A stretch of DNA of 64,000 nucleotides from positions 124,001-188,000 of the forward strand of contig JANTGM010000001.1 in assembly GCA_024762925.1 (NCBI GenBank). The letters are read 5' to 3'. Position numbers and translations under genes: made by a program. The DNA is from Kofleriaceae bacterium. GTDB taxonomy: Bacteria; Myxococcota_A; Polyangia; Haliangiales; Haliangiaceae. Below the pieces are notes generated by a model. That model saw only the letters and a program-made list of their open reading frames with translations. It was not told the DNA's origin and did not search any database. Positions within the stretch are counted from its first letter, which is position 1. Each line of letters starts with the position of its first letter. Of the stretch, positions 26,805 to 36,921 are shown in pieces.

Positions 26805-27062
26805 ATGGTCGGCAAAATGCTTCGAGGACAACGGGGACAGCAGAGTTCAATTCCACAAGCGCGAGTCGTGCAGGGCGGCCATGCACCAACATGGCGATAT
26901 CAAGAGATGCGCTCTATTGGAACCAGCCAACCTAGCTATGAGCGCACGCGCGGAGGACGCGAGGAGGCCATCGCCATCTTCTTTGGCTTCTGGCCGCTAA
27001 TCGCCATCGTAACGATGGGTATCGCGATGGTGTGGAGCGCCTCGGTCTTTAATGGGCCGTAG
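26805..27062 (+). CDS. Small protein with one C-terminal membrane helix
   Basis: An 85-residue ORF with a basic, Gln/Arg-rich N-terminal half and a single hydrophobic helix near the end (IAIFFGFWPLIAIVTMGIAMVW), a tail-anchored layout. It sits in the gap after the vWA-like gene and ends 3 nt from the convergent Cys-rich gene. There is no clear Shine-Dalgarno. The gene is supported mainly by the clean membrane segment and lack of overlap. Confidence 0.5.
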   Translation: MVGKMLRGQRGQQSSIPQARVVQGGHAPTWRYQEMRSIGTSQPSYERTRGGREEAIAIFFGFWPLIAIVTMGIAMVWSASVFNGP

Positions 27063-27065
27063 CGG

Positions 27066-27233
27066 CTAGCCACCAAAGAGTCGCGAGAAGAAGCCTCCAG
27101 ATGCGCGCTTCTCTTCCGCGGTGCACTTGCATCGCTCATCTTTGGGAACCTTGCCAAGGACCGATTCAATATGGGCCCCACAGCCGGCCCAGCCAGGCTT
27201 GCCGCAGCACTTGCATGTAATACGTCTACACAT
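27066..27233 (-). CDS. 55-residue Cys-rich zinc-ribbon-like protein
   Basis: A short ORF starting MCRRITCKCCGKPGWAGCGA, then HIESVLGKVPKDERCKC and a C-terminal FFSRLFGG. Two CxC/CxxC pairs plus Cys and His resemble a widespread small family with the pattern CGKPTWxGCGxHV...VLxxVPxxxRCxC, found in many bacteria and some eukaryotes. It probably binds one or two zinc ions; the cellular role is unknown to me. It converges with the small membrane-helix gene. Confidence 0.75.
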   Translation of the reverse strand: MCRRITCKCCGKPGWAGCGAHIESVLGKVPKDERCKCTAEEKRASGGFFSRLFGG

Positions 27234-27331
27234 GCCACGGAGGGTACGTTAGCTGCGCTCAATTGCAACCACGAAGGCACAGCGAAGGGCGTGGAGGACC
27301 AGACCTGCGGCAGAAACGACCGCAGGGCAAC

Positions 27332-29731
27332 TCAGCGAATCGGTGGCTCGCCCAACGTGAGTGGCATCTCGATTCGTTTGCCATCTCGAATGACTTGAAC
27401 TGTGATGGTTTCTCCGGAGCCAATGCGCGAGAGACGTTGCATGAGCGTGCTGCCATTCACGGAGTGGCCTCCGAGCTTCGTGATGATGTCACCGTTCTTG
27501 AGACCAGACTTGCTGGCGGGCGCGTCCTCCACAGCTTGGCCAATGCGCACACCTTCACTTGCGTCAATGCTGTGTCGCTGTCGGTCCTCATCGCTCAGTC
27601 GACCAGGACGGATGCCGAGGTATCCACGTTTGGCACGCTCAAGGGTGAGGCTGGTGCTCTTGCCGTCGCGCACGACGTCCACAGCGACTGCGGTGCCAGG
27701 GGCCAGATCCGCAAGCACCCGACCTGCAGAGCGCGCTACCGGCTCCTTTGTTCGTCCGTTTTCAATCATGAGCGACCCAATCTTGGCGATGCGATCACCC
27801 AGCTTAAGCCCTGCAAGCGTCGCGCGCGAGTCGGCTTCGATTGCGCGAATGGTGCCGGCGTTTACCGATGCACCAAGCCAGTCAAGCTTGTGAATGAACG
27901 AAGGGCGTGTTGGTGCATTCGCCACGTCCTCTGCCAATCCGTAGCCAACTCGCACGATGCGCTCCATCCGCGGATAGTCCAGTTTGTCGGCGTGATCTTC
28001 GAGACCGTGATAGTCGTCGTGCAGTCCGGTGAAGAAGAACGCCGAGGGAACCTCTTTCTTGAAGAACGCGTGGTGGTCGCTGTTTGCTGTGTAGGGCCCT
28101 TTTAGGAATCGAAGCTCGGACTCGCTATCGGAGTCTGCGAATGCTCCCTGCGCCTTGGTCTCCTCGCCGGATAGAAACGCCACCCGAACGCCCATGCGCT
28201 TGGCAGCTCGTTCGGCGATTGCAAGAATGTCTGTAGCCCGATCACCGCCGACAAACTCAACAGGGTTGCCATCGTTGCGGCCAATCATATCGAGGTTGAG
28301 CATGAAGGCGACGTTGGACGTGTCAAGGGGCCCTTGCTTCACAAGAGCTCGAGAGCCCAAGAGCCCTCGTTCCTCCCCAGAAAAGCCGATGAAGAGCATG
28401 CTGCGCCTAGGTGCAGTGGGGGCACTGGCAAAGGCTTGGGCCAGCTCAAGTACACCAGCGGTTCCCGATGCATTGTCGTCGGCTCCATTGTAGATCGTGT
28501 CCTTGCCTTCAATGTTGCTAACGCCGGTGGTGCCAAGATGATCGAAGTGACCGCCAACAACGACGAATTCGTTTCGCAGTGCTGAGTCCGAACCTTCGAG
28601 GTACGCAATGACGTTCTTTCCCGTGACCGTGAGTGGTGTCTTTCGCGCGAGGACCGCTCCGCTAGCGTGCGAGTCCAGTTCAACGTCCTTTGCCTTCAAG
28701 CCTTCGTCCACCGCGACCTGGAGTTCGCGCAGACTCTTGCCGGTCTTGGCGATGAGCTCGGTACCCACCTCAGAAGAAATATGAAACGCGAGGAGGGTCT
28801 GCTCTTCTTGAGGCAGCGCTGCTTTGCCACCTCTCGCGGACGGGTCTTTCCCTCTCGTAGGCTTCTTGCCCCGTGCCTTGCCCTTCGACTTGCCAGCGGC
28901 GAGCGCTGCACGCTTTTCTCTCGCCGCCTTGATGCGCTCGTGGCGCTCCTTGAGCTTTGCTTCGTACTCGTGCGTTTCCTCGGCTGTGAGCGGAATGGAG
29001 AGGCCACTTGGCATGCGCAAGTCGTCAGCAACTTCGGCAGTGACGGGGCCACTAACCAAGAGCATGCCCTTAGCGCCATGCGATTGTGCATTGAGAGCCT
29101 TGCTGCGGAATGCGCTGTGGCCGCGCAGGTCGGGGCTGCTGCTTCCATGTTCGCGCTTTCCGCCAAAGAACTGGCTGTTGGGATCGCGATACCCCGGGGC
29201 GTGGCGCAAGACCAACACCCATTTGCCTTTCACATCAAGACCCGAATAGTCATCGTAAGAGGCTTCCTTGGCAGTGATGCCATAGCCCGCGAACACCACA
29301 TCGGCGTCAAGCGATCCATCATCACTAAATCCAAAAGGAGCCGCCTGGTGGCCCAGTGCAAGTTGCTTGGTGCCGGCTTTGGAGGTTAGCGAGAGATGAG
29401 TTTTCTTCGTTTCAAAGCCCTGTTGCCAAAGTTTGTACGGCACCACCATGCTGTCTTGGCCAGGCATTGGGGTAAGGCCATAGCGCGCAAACTCCGAAGC
29501 AATGTACTCGGCTGCTTTCTCATAGCCTGGTTGGAGCGTCTCTCGACCTTCATACGCATCGGAAGCCAAGAGTTCGACATGTCGCCGCAAGTCACGAGCC
29601 GTAATCGTTTGCGCTCCTGTGGTGGCAGCCGGATCGGTGGCAGCAGTTGTGACTTCTTTCGAAGTCCCGGTGGTGCATGAGACCGAAGCGGCGAGAAGCG
29701 AGGCTAGACAAGAGGGTAGGAGTCTGCGCAT
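27332..29731 (-). CDS. M28 zinc aminopeptidase lipoprotein with two PDZ domains
   Basis: A 799-residue predicted lipoprotein (lipobox ASVSC, Cys19). It is an M28 peptidase with a PA-type insert. Zinc and catalytic motifs are GGHFDHLG, GADDNASG, GEERG and LDMIGR, with a later His (NSDHHAF). Two C-terminal PDZ domains (LKLGDRIAKIG, LKNGDIITKLGG) may guide substrates. An insert at ~259-312 is unusually rich in Lys and Arg (KSKGKARGKKPTRGK) for an exported enzyme. A TATAGG box lies 6 nt before the ATG. It likely trims peptides at the cell surface, fitting a nutrient-scavenging or predatory lifestyle. Confidence 0.9.
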   Translation of the reverse strand: MRRLLPSCLASLLAASVSCTTGTSKEVTTAATDPAATTGAQTITARDLRRHVELLASDAYEGRETLQPGYEKAAEYIASEFARYGLTPMPGQDSMVVPYKLWQQGFETKKTHLSLTSKAGTKQLALGHQAAPFGFSDDGSLDADVVFAGYGITAKEASYDDYSGLDVKGKWVLVLRHAPGYRDPNSQFFGGKREHGSSSPDLRGHSAFRSKALNAQSHGAKGMLLVSGPVTAEVADDLRMPSGLSIPLTAEETHEYEAKLKERHERIKAAREKRAALAAGKSKGKARGKKPTRGKDPSARGGKAALPQEEQTLLAFHISSEVGTELIAKTGKSLRELQVAVDEGLKAKDVELDSHASGAVLARKTPLTVTGKNVIAYLEGSDSALRNEFVVVGGHFDHLGTTGVSNIEGKDTIYNGADDNASGTAGVLELAQAFASAPTAPRRSMLFIGFSGEERGLLGSRALVKQGPLDTSNVAFMLNLDMIGRNDGNPVEFVGGDRATDILAIAERAAKRMGVRVAFLSGEETKAQGAFADSDSESELRFLKGPYTANSDHHAFFKKEVPSAFFFTGLHDDYHGLEDHADKLDYPRMERIVRVGYGLAEDVANAPTRPSFIHKLDWLGASVNAGTIRAIEADSRATLAGLKLGDRIAKIGSLMIENGRTKEPVARSAGRVLADLAPGTAVAVDVVRDGKSTSLTLERAKRGYLGIRPGRLSDEDRQRHSIDASEGVRIGQAVEDAPASKSGLKNGDIITKLGGHSVNGSTLMQRLSRIGSGETITVQVIRDGKRIEMPLTLGEPPIR

Positions 29732-29737
29732 GGTGGC

Positions 29738-29743
29738 CCTATA
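29738..29743 (-). promoter_or_regulatory. -10 box of the M28 peptidase gene
   Basis: TATAGG on the minus strand, 6 nt before ATG 29731. No clear -35. The spacing predicts a leaderless mRNA. Confidence 0.35.
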
Positions 29744-29812
29744 CCACGCAGGACCGAAACTGGGTGTCTCCGTGGATCACGCTCTACTTCGCCAGTTTTG
29801 TCCTCCTCGTGC

Positions 29813-29840
29813 TTCGCCAATCGCGGGGCTGTTGTAGAGT
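29813..29840 (+). promoter_or_regulatory. Predicted promoter of accC
   Basis: TTCGCC (29813-29818), 16-nt spacer, TAGAGT (29835-29840), then 6 nt to ATG 29847. Transcription would begin at or near the A of the start codon. Confidence 0.4.
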
Positions 29841-29846
29841 CCGCGC

Positions 29847-31388
29847 ATGGCAGCTCCGACCGAACGTCCCATCCGCCGAGTACTCATCGCAAACCGCGGT
29901 GAAATCGCCATTCGAGTCATTCGTACCTTGCGTGAACTTGGCATCGAAAGCGTTGCGGTCTACAGCGATGTCGACCGAAAGGCTGCCCACGTTCTCCTCG
30001 CAGACATGGCCCTGCCGATTGGTCCAGCCGTCGCTGCTGAGAGCTACCTGGTGATCGACAAAATCATCGCAGCCTGCAAGGAGACGGGTGCAGATGCTGT
30101 GCACCCCGGCTACGGATTTCTCTCAGAGAACGATGTCTTCGCAGAACGTCTAGAAGCGGAGGGCATTACGTTGATTGGGCCGCCGGCGGCAGCGATGCGT
30201 CTGATGGGCTCAAAGACTGAAGCGCGCAAAGCGGTAATCGCAGCGGGGCTACCCGTTGTCCCCGGCGAAAGTGGTCCTGGTGGCAACGGCTTTGACGATG
30301 TGCCAAGTGCACTCGAGGCGGCCAAGAAGATCGGATTCCCCGTGCTCATCAAGGCAGCGGCGGGTGGTGGTGGCAAAGGCATGCGATTGGTGGCCGACTT
30401 GGAGTCATTTGAAGCGAGCTTCAGCGCTGCCAAGCGCGAGGCGCTGAGCTCCTTTGGTGACGATACGGTGTACGTGGAGAAAGCCATCATCGGGCCACGA
30501 CACGTCGAAATCCAAGTCTTCGCCGACAAACACGGCAACGTCGTGCACCTCGGCGAGCGCGACTGCTCGGTGCAGAGGCGACATCAGAAGGTGGTGGAGG
30601 AGTCTCCTTCTCCCGCAGTCTCAGAAGAATTACGACAGCGCATGGGGGCATCCGCAATCGAAGCGGCACGTTGTTGCAACTACGAGGGCGCTGGAACGGT
30701 GGAGTTTCTCCTCACAACGACTGGCGAGTACTACTTTCTCGAGATGAACACACGTCTGCAAGTTGAGCATCCCGTCACCGAGATGGTCTACGGTGTGGAC
30801 TTGGTCGCATGGCAAGTCGCCGTTGCTGAGGGCAAGCCGCTGCCAATGAGCCAAGACCAAATCAACGCTTCTCACCGAGGGGCCGCGCTGGAGTGTCGAA
30901 TCTATGCAGAGGACCCTGTGCGATTTCTGCCATCACCTGGCACCATCAGCACACTTCGAACCCCCGCAGGTCCCTATGTCCGTGATGATTCCTGTGCCTA
31001 CGAAGGCGTTGAGATTTCGATGTACTACGACCCGCTCATTTCAAAGCTCATCACTTGGGGCGATGACCGTGCACAAGCCATCGCGCGCATGCGTCGAGCT
31101 CTCGCTGAGTATCGTGTCGTCGGTATAGAAACCAACATCGCGTTTCATCAACGGCTCCTAAGCCACCAAGGGTTTGTGGCTGGGGAGTACGACACCGGCA
31201 TCATCGACCGGGACGAGAGCCTCACGACTCCAACCATTGCCGAAGGCGCAGAACTCGATGCCGGGATTGCCATGGCTGCTCTGCGCAACCATCTAAGTGG
31301 TCCTCGGTCATTGGAGTCCGCAGCCGATGGACAGACCGCAAGCACCTCTGCATGGCGTGCTCCTCTGCCAACTTGGCGCGGTCGCTAG
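29847..31388 (+). CDS. accC: Biotin carboxylase (AccC type)
   Basis: A 513-residue biotin carboxylase that uses ATP and bicarbonate to carboxylate biotin on a carrier protein. Motifs are IANRGEIAIRVIRT, HPGYGFLSEN, the ATP-grasp glycine loop AAGGGGKGMRLV, QRRHQKVVEESP and FLEMNTRLQVEHPVTE. It ends in a ~60-residue tail beyond the usual AccC length of about 450. No biotin carrier or carboxyltransferase gene is adjacent, so it could serve acetyl-CoA carboxylase or another acyl-CoA carboxylase encoded elsewhere. The gene stands alone with its own promoter. Confidence 0.9.
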   Translation: MAAPTERPIRRVLIANRGEIAIRVIRTLRELGIESVAVYSDVDRKAAHVLLADMALPIGPAVAAESYLVIDKIIAACKETGADAVHPGYGFLSENDVFAERLEAEGITLIGPPAAAMRLMGSKTEARKAVIAAGLPVVPGESGPGGNGFDDVPSALEAAKKIGFPVLIKAAAGGGGKGMRLVADLESFEASFSAAKREALSSFGDDTVYVEKAIIGPRHVEIQVFADKHGNVVHLGERDCSVQRRHQKVVEESPSPAVSEELRQRMGASAIEAARCCNYEGAGTVEFLLTTTGEYYFLEMNTRLQVEHPVTEMVYGVDLVAWQVAVAEGKPLPMSQDQINASHRGAALECRIYAEDPVRFLPSPGTISTLRTPAGPYVRDDSCAYEGVEISMYYDPLISKLITWGDDRAQAIARMRRALAEYRVVGIETNIAFHQRLLSHQGFVAGEYDTGIIDRDESLTTPTIAEGAELDAGIAMAALRNHLSGPRSLESAADGQTASTSAWRAPLPTWRGR

Positions 31389-31458
31389 CCCGGGATCGGT
31401 CCCAGGCTTCCATTGAGTTGCAAGGTGGGATTCGCCTGCGATGTGGCTCCATGCGCCA

Positions 31459-31487
31459 TTGACGGCTTATGGCACCTACCGTAGAGT
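31459..31487 (+). promoter_or_regulatory. Predicted promoter of pyrG
   Basis: TTGACG (31459-31464), 17-nt spacer, TAGAGT (31482-31487). Start ATG 31503 is 15 nt past the -10, giving a leader of about 9 nt without a Shine-Dalgarno. Confidence 0.6.
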
Positions 31488-31499
31488 AGCCTCCCATAA

Positions 31500-33152
<1,653 letters not shown>

Positions 33153-33282
33153 GCGCCCGTTCACCAGTAATCTGACGTTGCTTCGTTCCGTGACATGTGC
33201 GGAGACGTGCTGCAATGTATGCAGTTGGGGCGCCAAGTGGCCAGGGTAAAGCAATTCCCGGGCCACGACGTGTTGCGGTGGG

Positions 33283-33311
33283 TTTACAATGGTTCATGCC
33301 AGGGCTATGAT
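33283..33311 (+). promoter_or_regulatory. Predicted promoter of rpoN
   Basis: TTTACA (33283-33288), a 17-nt spacer and TATGAT (33306-33311), one of the best sigma-70-like promoters here. The leader is about 54 nt and includes AAGGGG (33357-33362) as the ribosome site. Confidence 0.65.
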
Positions 33312-33371
33312 TTGTCGGACATATAGGTGCGGTTCTGCTCCTATCCTTAAGAGAACAAAGGGGAATTTCGT

Positions 33372-34856
33372 ATGGCAATGGAGATGAGACAGAGTCTCAA
33401 GCTGAGCCAACAGCTGGTGATGACTCCACAGCTGCAGCAAGCAATCAAGCTGTTGCAACTGTCTCGGGTTGAGCTCGTCGAGCTGGTGCGAGAGGAGATG
33501 TTGGAGAACCCGGTGTTGGAGGACGATCTCGAACTCGGCAGCACCAACCCTGAAAAGGAAGTCGTTGAGGCCAGCCAAAGTACCGCGGCAGATCCACCGG
33601 TCGCTGAAGCGCCCGCTCCAGGCGAGGGGCAGGAGGCACAGCCCGAAGGAGAGGTTGCGGCAGCTGACAACGCACCCAATGAGATTGATTGGGAGAACTA
33701 CCTCGACAGCTATCAGGCGGGTTCATCCCCCGGAGCTGGCGTGCGCCCAAACGACGACGACTTGCCCTCATTGGAGCAGACCCTCACCAAGACCGAGTCC
33801 CTCGAAGAACATCTGATGTGGCAGCTGCGCATGTCGGATCTTACCGAGGAGCAAAAGCAAATTGGTGAACTCATCGTTGGCAACATTGATCGAGATGGCT
33901 ACGTCAAAGACCCACCAATTGAGGATCTGGCCGCAGAGGCTGAGTGCAGTCTTGAGGAGGCCGAAGTCGTTCTTATGAAGATTCAGAGCTTTGATCCAGT
34001 GGGGGTTGGAGCTCGCAGCCTCGCTGAGTGCATGTTCATCCAAGCAGTCCACTATGGGGAAGATGATGACCTCTTAGTCAAGATGATCCGTTCGCACATT
34101 GGCAACCTGGAGAAAAAGAACTACCAGGCGATTGCCCGCGATCTAAAAGAGCCGCTCGAGGAAATCTACGAGGCAGTGAAAGTCTTTCAAGAGTTTGATC
34201 CTCGTCCGGGGCGCCAGTATTCGTCGGACGATCCTCACTACATCACGCCAGATGTCTACATTCACAAAGTTGGCGACAAGTACTTTGTTGTCCCCAACGA
34301 TGATGGCTTGCCCAAGCTCAAGATTTCGAATTTCTACCGCAGTGCAATGGACGGTTCGGCCAACGCCAAGAACTACATCCAAGACAAATTGCGCTCAGCT
34401 CAGTGGCTCATTCGGTCGATTCATCAGCGCCAGCGAACCATCATCAAAGTCACAGAGTCGATCCTAAAATTCCAGCGGGAGTTTTTTGATAAGGGAGTAG
34501 CGCACCTCAAGCCGCTTATTCTTCGAGATGTGGCAGAGGATATTGGCATGCACGAGTCGACAATCTCGCGTGTCACCACTAGCAAGTACCTTCACACCCC
34601 GCAAGGCATCTACGAGCTGAAGTACTTCTTCAATTCCGGAATCTCGCGCACCAATGGTGACGACCTCGCTTCACAGGCTGTGAAAAGCAAAATCAAGAAC
34701 ATCATTGCAGGGGAAGACCCAAAGAAGCCGCTATCCGACCAAAAGATCGTGATGCAGCTCAAAGAGGGCAACATCGATATTGCTCGTCGTACGGTTGCGA
34801 AGTATCGCGAGCAGTTGGGTATTCTGAGCTCATCAAAACGGAAACAAGTTTTTTAA
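33372..34856 (+). CDS. rpoN: RNA polymerase sigma-54 factor
   Basis: A 494-residue sigma-54. Region I is the Gln/Leu-rich activator-responsive stretch (SLKLSQQLVMTPQLQQAIKL), region II is acidic and variable, and region III has the core-binding and DNA-binding parts, ending with the RpoN box ARRTVAKYRE near residue 477. It directs transcription from -24/-12 promoters with AAA+ enhancer-binding proteins, which are abundant in myxobacteria. It is followed by hpf and the PTS genes, the same order as in many proteobacteria, which links sigma-54 output with PTS-Ntr signalling. Confidence 0.96.
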   Translation: MAMEMRQSLKLSQQLVMTPQLQQAIKLLQLSRVELVELVREEMLENPVLEDDLELGSTNPEKEVVEASQSTAADPPVAEAPAPGEGQEAQPEGEVAAADNAPNEIDWENYLDSYQAGSSPGAGVRPNDDDLPSLEQTLTKTESLEEHLMWQLRMSDLTEEQKQIGELIVGNIDRDGYVKDPPIEDLAAEAECSLEEAEVVLMKIQSFDPVGVGARSLAECMFIQAVHYGEDDDLLVKMIRSHIGNLEKKNYQAIARDLKEPLEEIYEAVKVFQEFDPRPGRQYSSDDPHYITPDVYIHKVGDKYFVVPNDDGLPKLKISNFYRSAMDGSANAKNYIQDKLRSAQWLIRSIHQRQRTIIKVTESILKFQREFFDKGVAHLKPLILRDVAEDIGMHESTISRVTTSKYLHTPQGIYELKYFFNSGISRTNGDDLASQAVKSKIKNIIAGEDPKKPLSDQKIVMQLKEGNIDIARRTVAKYREQLGILSSSKRKQVF

Positions 34857-34878
34857 GAACACGAGATCAATCGACGGC

Positions 34879-34898
34879 TCGCGACATCTCTGTCGCGA
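34879..34898 (+). terminator. Hairpin between rpoN and hpf
   Basis: TCGCGACA-tctc-TGTCGCGA, a perfect 8-bp stem. Only a weak T-rich stretch follows (GTTTGTTGT), so it may partly reduce readthrough into hpf or stabilise the rpoN mRNA. Confidence 0.45.
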
Positions 34899-34940
34899 CG
34901 AGTTTGTTGTACACCGACGAGACATCTTTCGAGGAAGAAC

Positions 34941-35498
34941 ATGCAATTCTCTCTTACATTCCGGCACATGGATGCCACCGACGCGCTTAAGAACTACACT
35001 GAGGAGCGTCTTCAGCGAATCACGAAGTACTTTCCTGATCCAATTTCCTGCAATGTCGTGCTAAGCGCGTCGCCACTCCGTCATCGAGTCGATGTCACAC
35101 TCAAGCTCCACAACGGGTTCCAAGTTGCCGGGCACGAGACGACTGAGAACATGTATTCGTCGATCGATTTAGTCGCAGCCAAGATCGAGAGGCAAGTTCG
35201 CAAGTACAAGGACAAGCTTCGCCATCACAAAGGACGAGACAGCGGTCGTCATCCTGTCACCCACTCTGTTGTAACGGAGCCACAGGAAGAGGATGCGGCG
35301 ACCCCAGCAACCGCCCTTGTGAAGCGTGAGCAAATCCACGCGGATCCAATGACCGTGAGTGATGCCATCATGCAGATAAACCTGCTGCACAAGGCCTTCT
35401 ATGTCTTCCTCAACGATGACAATGGCCAACTCAGCGTCATTTACCGCCGTGAGGGTGATGAGTTTGGACTCATCGAAGCCGGCGTTGCCAAACACTAG
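34941..35498 (+). CDS. hpf: Long-form ribosome hibernation factor HPF
   Basis: A 185-residue hibernation promoting factor. The N-terminal ~100 residues match the RaiA/HPF domain (SLTFRHMDATDALKNYTEERL) that binds the 30S decoding site. The C-terminal domain (MTVSDAIMQINLLHKAFYVF, then EGDEFGLIEAG) is the dimerisation module of long HPF, which joins two 70S ribosomes into 100S particles in stationary phase. GAGGAA precedes the ATG. Its position after rpoN is typical. Confidence 0.93.
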   Translation: MQFSLTFRHMDATDALKNYTEERLQRITKYFPDPISCNVVLSASPLRHRVDVTLKLHNGFQVAGHETTENMYSSIDLVAAKIERQVRKYKDKLRHHKGRDSGRHPVTHSVVTEPQEEDAATPATALVKREQIHADPMTVSDAIMQINLLHKAFYVFLNDDNGQLSVIYRREGDEFGLIEAGVAKH

Positions 35499-35507
35499 TT
35501 CGGTTCA

Positions 35508-35969
35508 GTGCGTATCGTTGATCTAATTCAGCGCGAGATGGTCATCCCAAAGCTTTCTGCTACGGGCAAGCCTGAGATCATTCGTGAGTTAGCTGGGTTC
35601 CTCTCAAACGGAAACGGGGCCATCGACAACGAGCGACTCGTGAAAGTGCTTACCGATCGCGAGGCTCTGGCCTCAACAGCGATTGGCGAGGGAGTTGCAA
35701 TTCCACATGGCAAACTGCCAGACCTCGAACGAATTCAAGCATGCATTGGACGCGCCAGGGATGGAGTCGACTTTGATTCCATGGACGGAAAGCCCACGCA
35801 CATCTTCATCGTCATGGTGGCTCCAGAGAACTCAACTGGGGCCCACTTGAAAGCGCTGGCGCGGATCAGCCGAGTATTCAAGGATAAGGACTTTCTAAGA
35901 AGACTTCTGGAAGCTCCCAATGCTGACGACATGTTTGAGGCTCTTCGCGACGAGGATTCAAAGTACTAA
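35508..35969 (+). CDS. ptsN: Nitrogen PTS component EIIA-Ntr
   Basis: A 153-residue PTS EIIA domain of the nitrogen-regulatory type. The phosphorylation site is His67 in GVAIPHGK. No EIIB or EIIC domain is attached or nearby, so it should act by binding or releasing regulatory partners according to its phosphorylation state. It starts at GTG 35508, 9 nt after hpf, and hprK starts one base after its stop, so all belong to one transcript. Confidence 0.93.
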   Translation: MRIVDLIQREMVIPKLSATGKPEIIRELAGFLSNGNGAIDNERLVKVLTDREALASTAIGEGVAIPHGKLPDLERIQACIGRARDGVDFDSMDGKPTHIFIVMVAPENSTGAHLKALARISRVFKDKDFLRRLLEAPNADDMFEALRDEDSKY

Positions 35970-35970
35970 G

Positions 35971-36921
35971 GTGCCAACGATTCTCATCCAAGAGCTGCTT
36001 GACGGTGTGGGGGAAAGCTTGAAGCTCTGCCTGCGCGCTGGCAATGGAGGGCTTGAACGGGAGATCCGTGTGCCACGCATTCAGAAGCCGGGATTGGCAC
36101 TAACAGGGTATGAAGAGCAGCTCGACGTTGACCGGCTTCTCACCTTGGGCGGCACCGAGATTGACTTCCTTGAGGCGGCAACGGGGGCTCAGCGTACTCT
36201 TGCCGTCGAAACCGTGATGGGAGCGAGCCCTGCCTGCATCATCATCACGCGCGACCTTGAACCTCCACAGGAGCTCATCGATGCGTGTGGGCGCGACCAC
36301 ATACCTCTGATGACCACTCCACTTGTCAGTGCCGAGCTCATTGCGCACGTGACACAGTTTCTGCAAGACAAGCTGTCTCCGAAGAAATCTGTACACGGTG
36401 TCCTGCTCGAAATCCTCGGGGTTGGTGTGCTCTTGCTTGGCAAAAGCGGCATCGGCAAAAGCGAAGCAGCACTCGACATGCTCGTGCGAGGCTACCGACT
36501 TGTTGCCGACGATGTTGTGGACGTTCGTCGCCTTGGTCCCAACCTTCTCTCAGGGCAGGGTACGGGCATCATCAAGCACCACATGGAAATCCGTGGGCTT
36601 GGCATTATCAATATCAAGGATCTCTTTGGCATAGGTTCTGTTCTCGAGCAGCATCAGATTCATCTGGTCATCGAGCTCTGCGAGTGGAGAGATAGTGATA
36701 ACTACGACCGTTTGGGAGTGGATGAAGAGGACTACTCGCTGCTGGGGGAGGAGCTTCCAATTCTGCGGATTCCCGTTCGCCCTGGTCGCAACATCGCCAC
36801 CATCATTGAAGTTGCGGCCCGTAATCAAATTCTAAAGAGCCTCGGGGTCCACTCAGCTCAGGATTTTCAAGCACGTCTCGCAGAGCAACTCGCTGCCAAG
36901 GCGCAGGAGGCAAACTCGTGA
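35971..36921 (+). CDS. hprK: HPr kinase/phosphorylase
   Basis: A 316-residue HprK, which phosphorylates and dephosphorylates a serine on HPr using ATP or pyrophosphate. Walker A is GKSGIGKS (157-164); catalytic His142 is in VHGVLLE, Asp180-181 in VADDVV, and the family signature is EIRGLGIINIKDLFG. The start is GTG 35971, directly behind the ptsN stop; a longer frame to 35920 would overlap ptsN. Its target, HPr with its regulatory Ser, is encoded two genes downstream. Confidence 0.94.
   Translation: MPTILIQELLDGVGESLKLCLRAGNGGLEREIRVPRIQKPGLALTGYEEQLDVDRLLTLGGTEIDFLEAATGAQRTLAVETVMGASPACIIITRDLEPPQELIDACGRDHIPLMTTPLVSAELIAHVTQFLQDKLSPKKSVHGVLLEILGVGVLLLGKSGIGKSEAALDMLVRGYRLVADDVVDVRRLGPNLLSGQGTGIIKHHMEIRGLGIINIKDLFGIGSVLEQHQIHLVIELCEWRDSDNYDRLGVDEEDYSLLGEELPILRIPVRPGRNIATIIEVAARNQILKSLGVHSAQDFQARLAEQLAAKAQEANS

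Noticed and set aside
27263-28105. A 280-codon plus-strand ORF
   Set aside because: It is antisense to the M28 peptidase, with no recognisable domain and Cys/Arg/His-rich composition typical of a shadow frame.
28667-29389. A 240-codon plus-strand ORF
   Set aside because: Antisense to the M28 peptidase; no domain.
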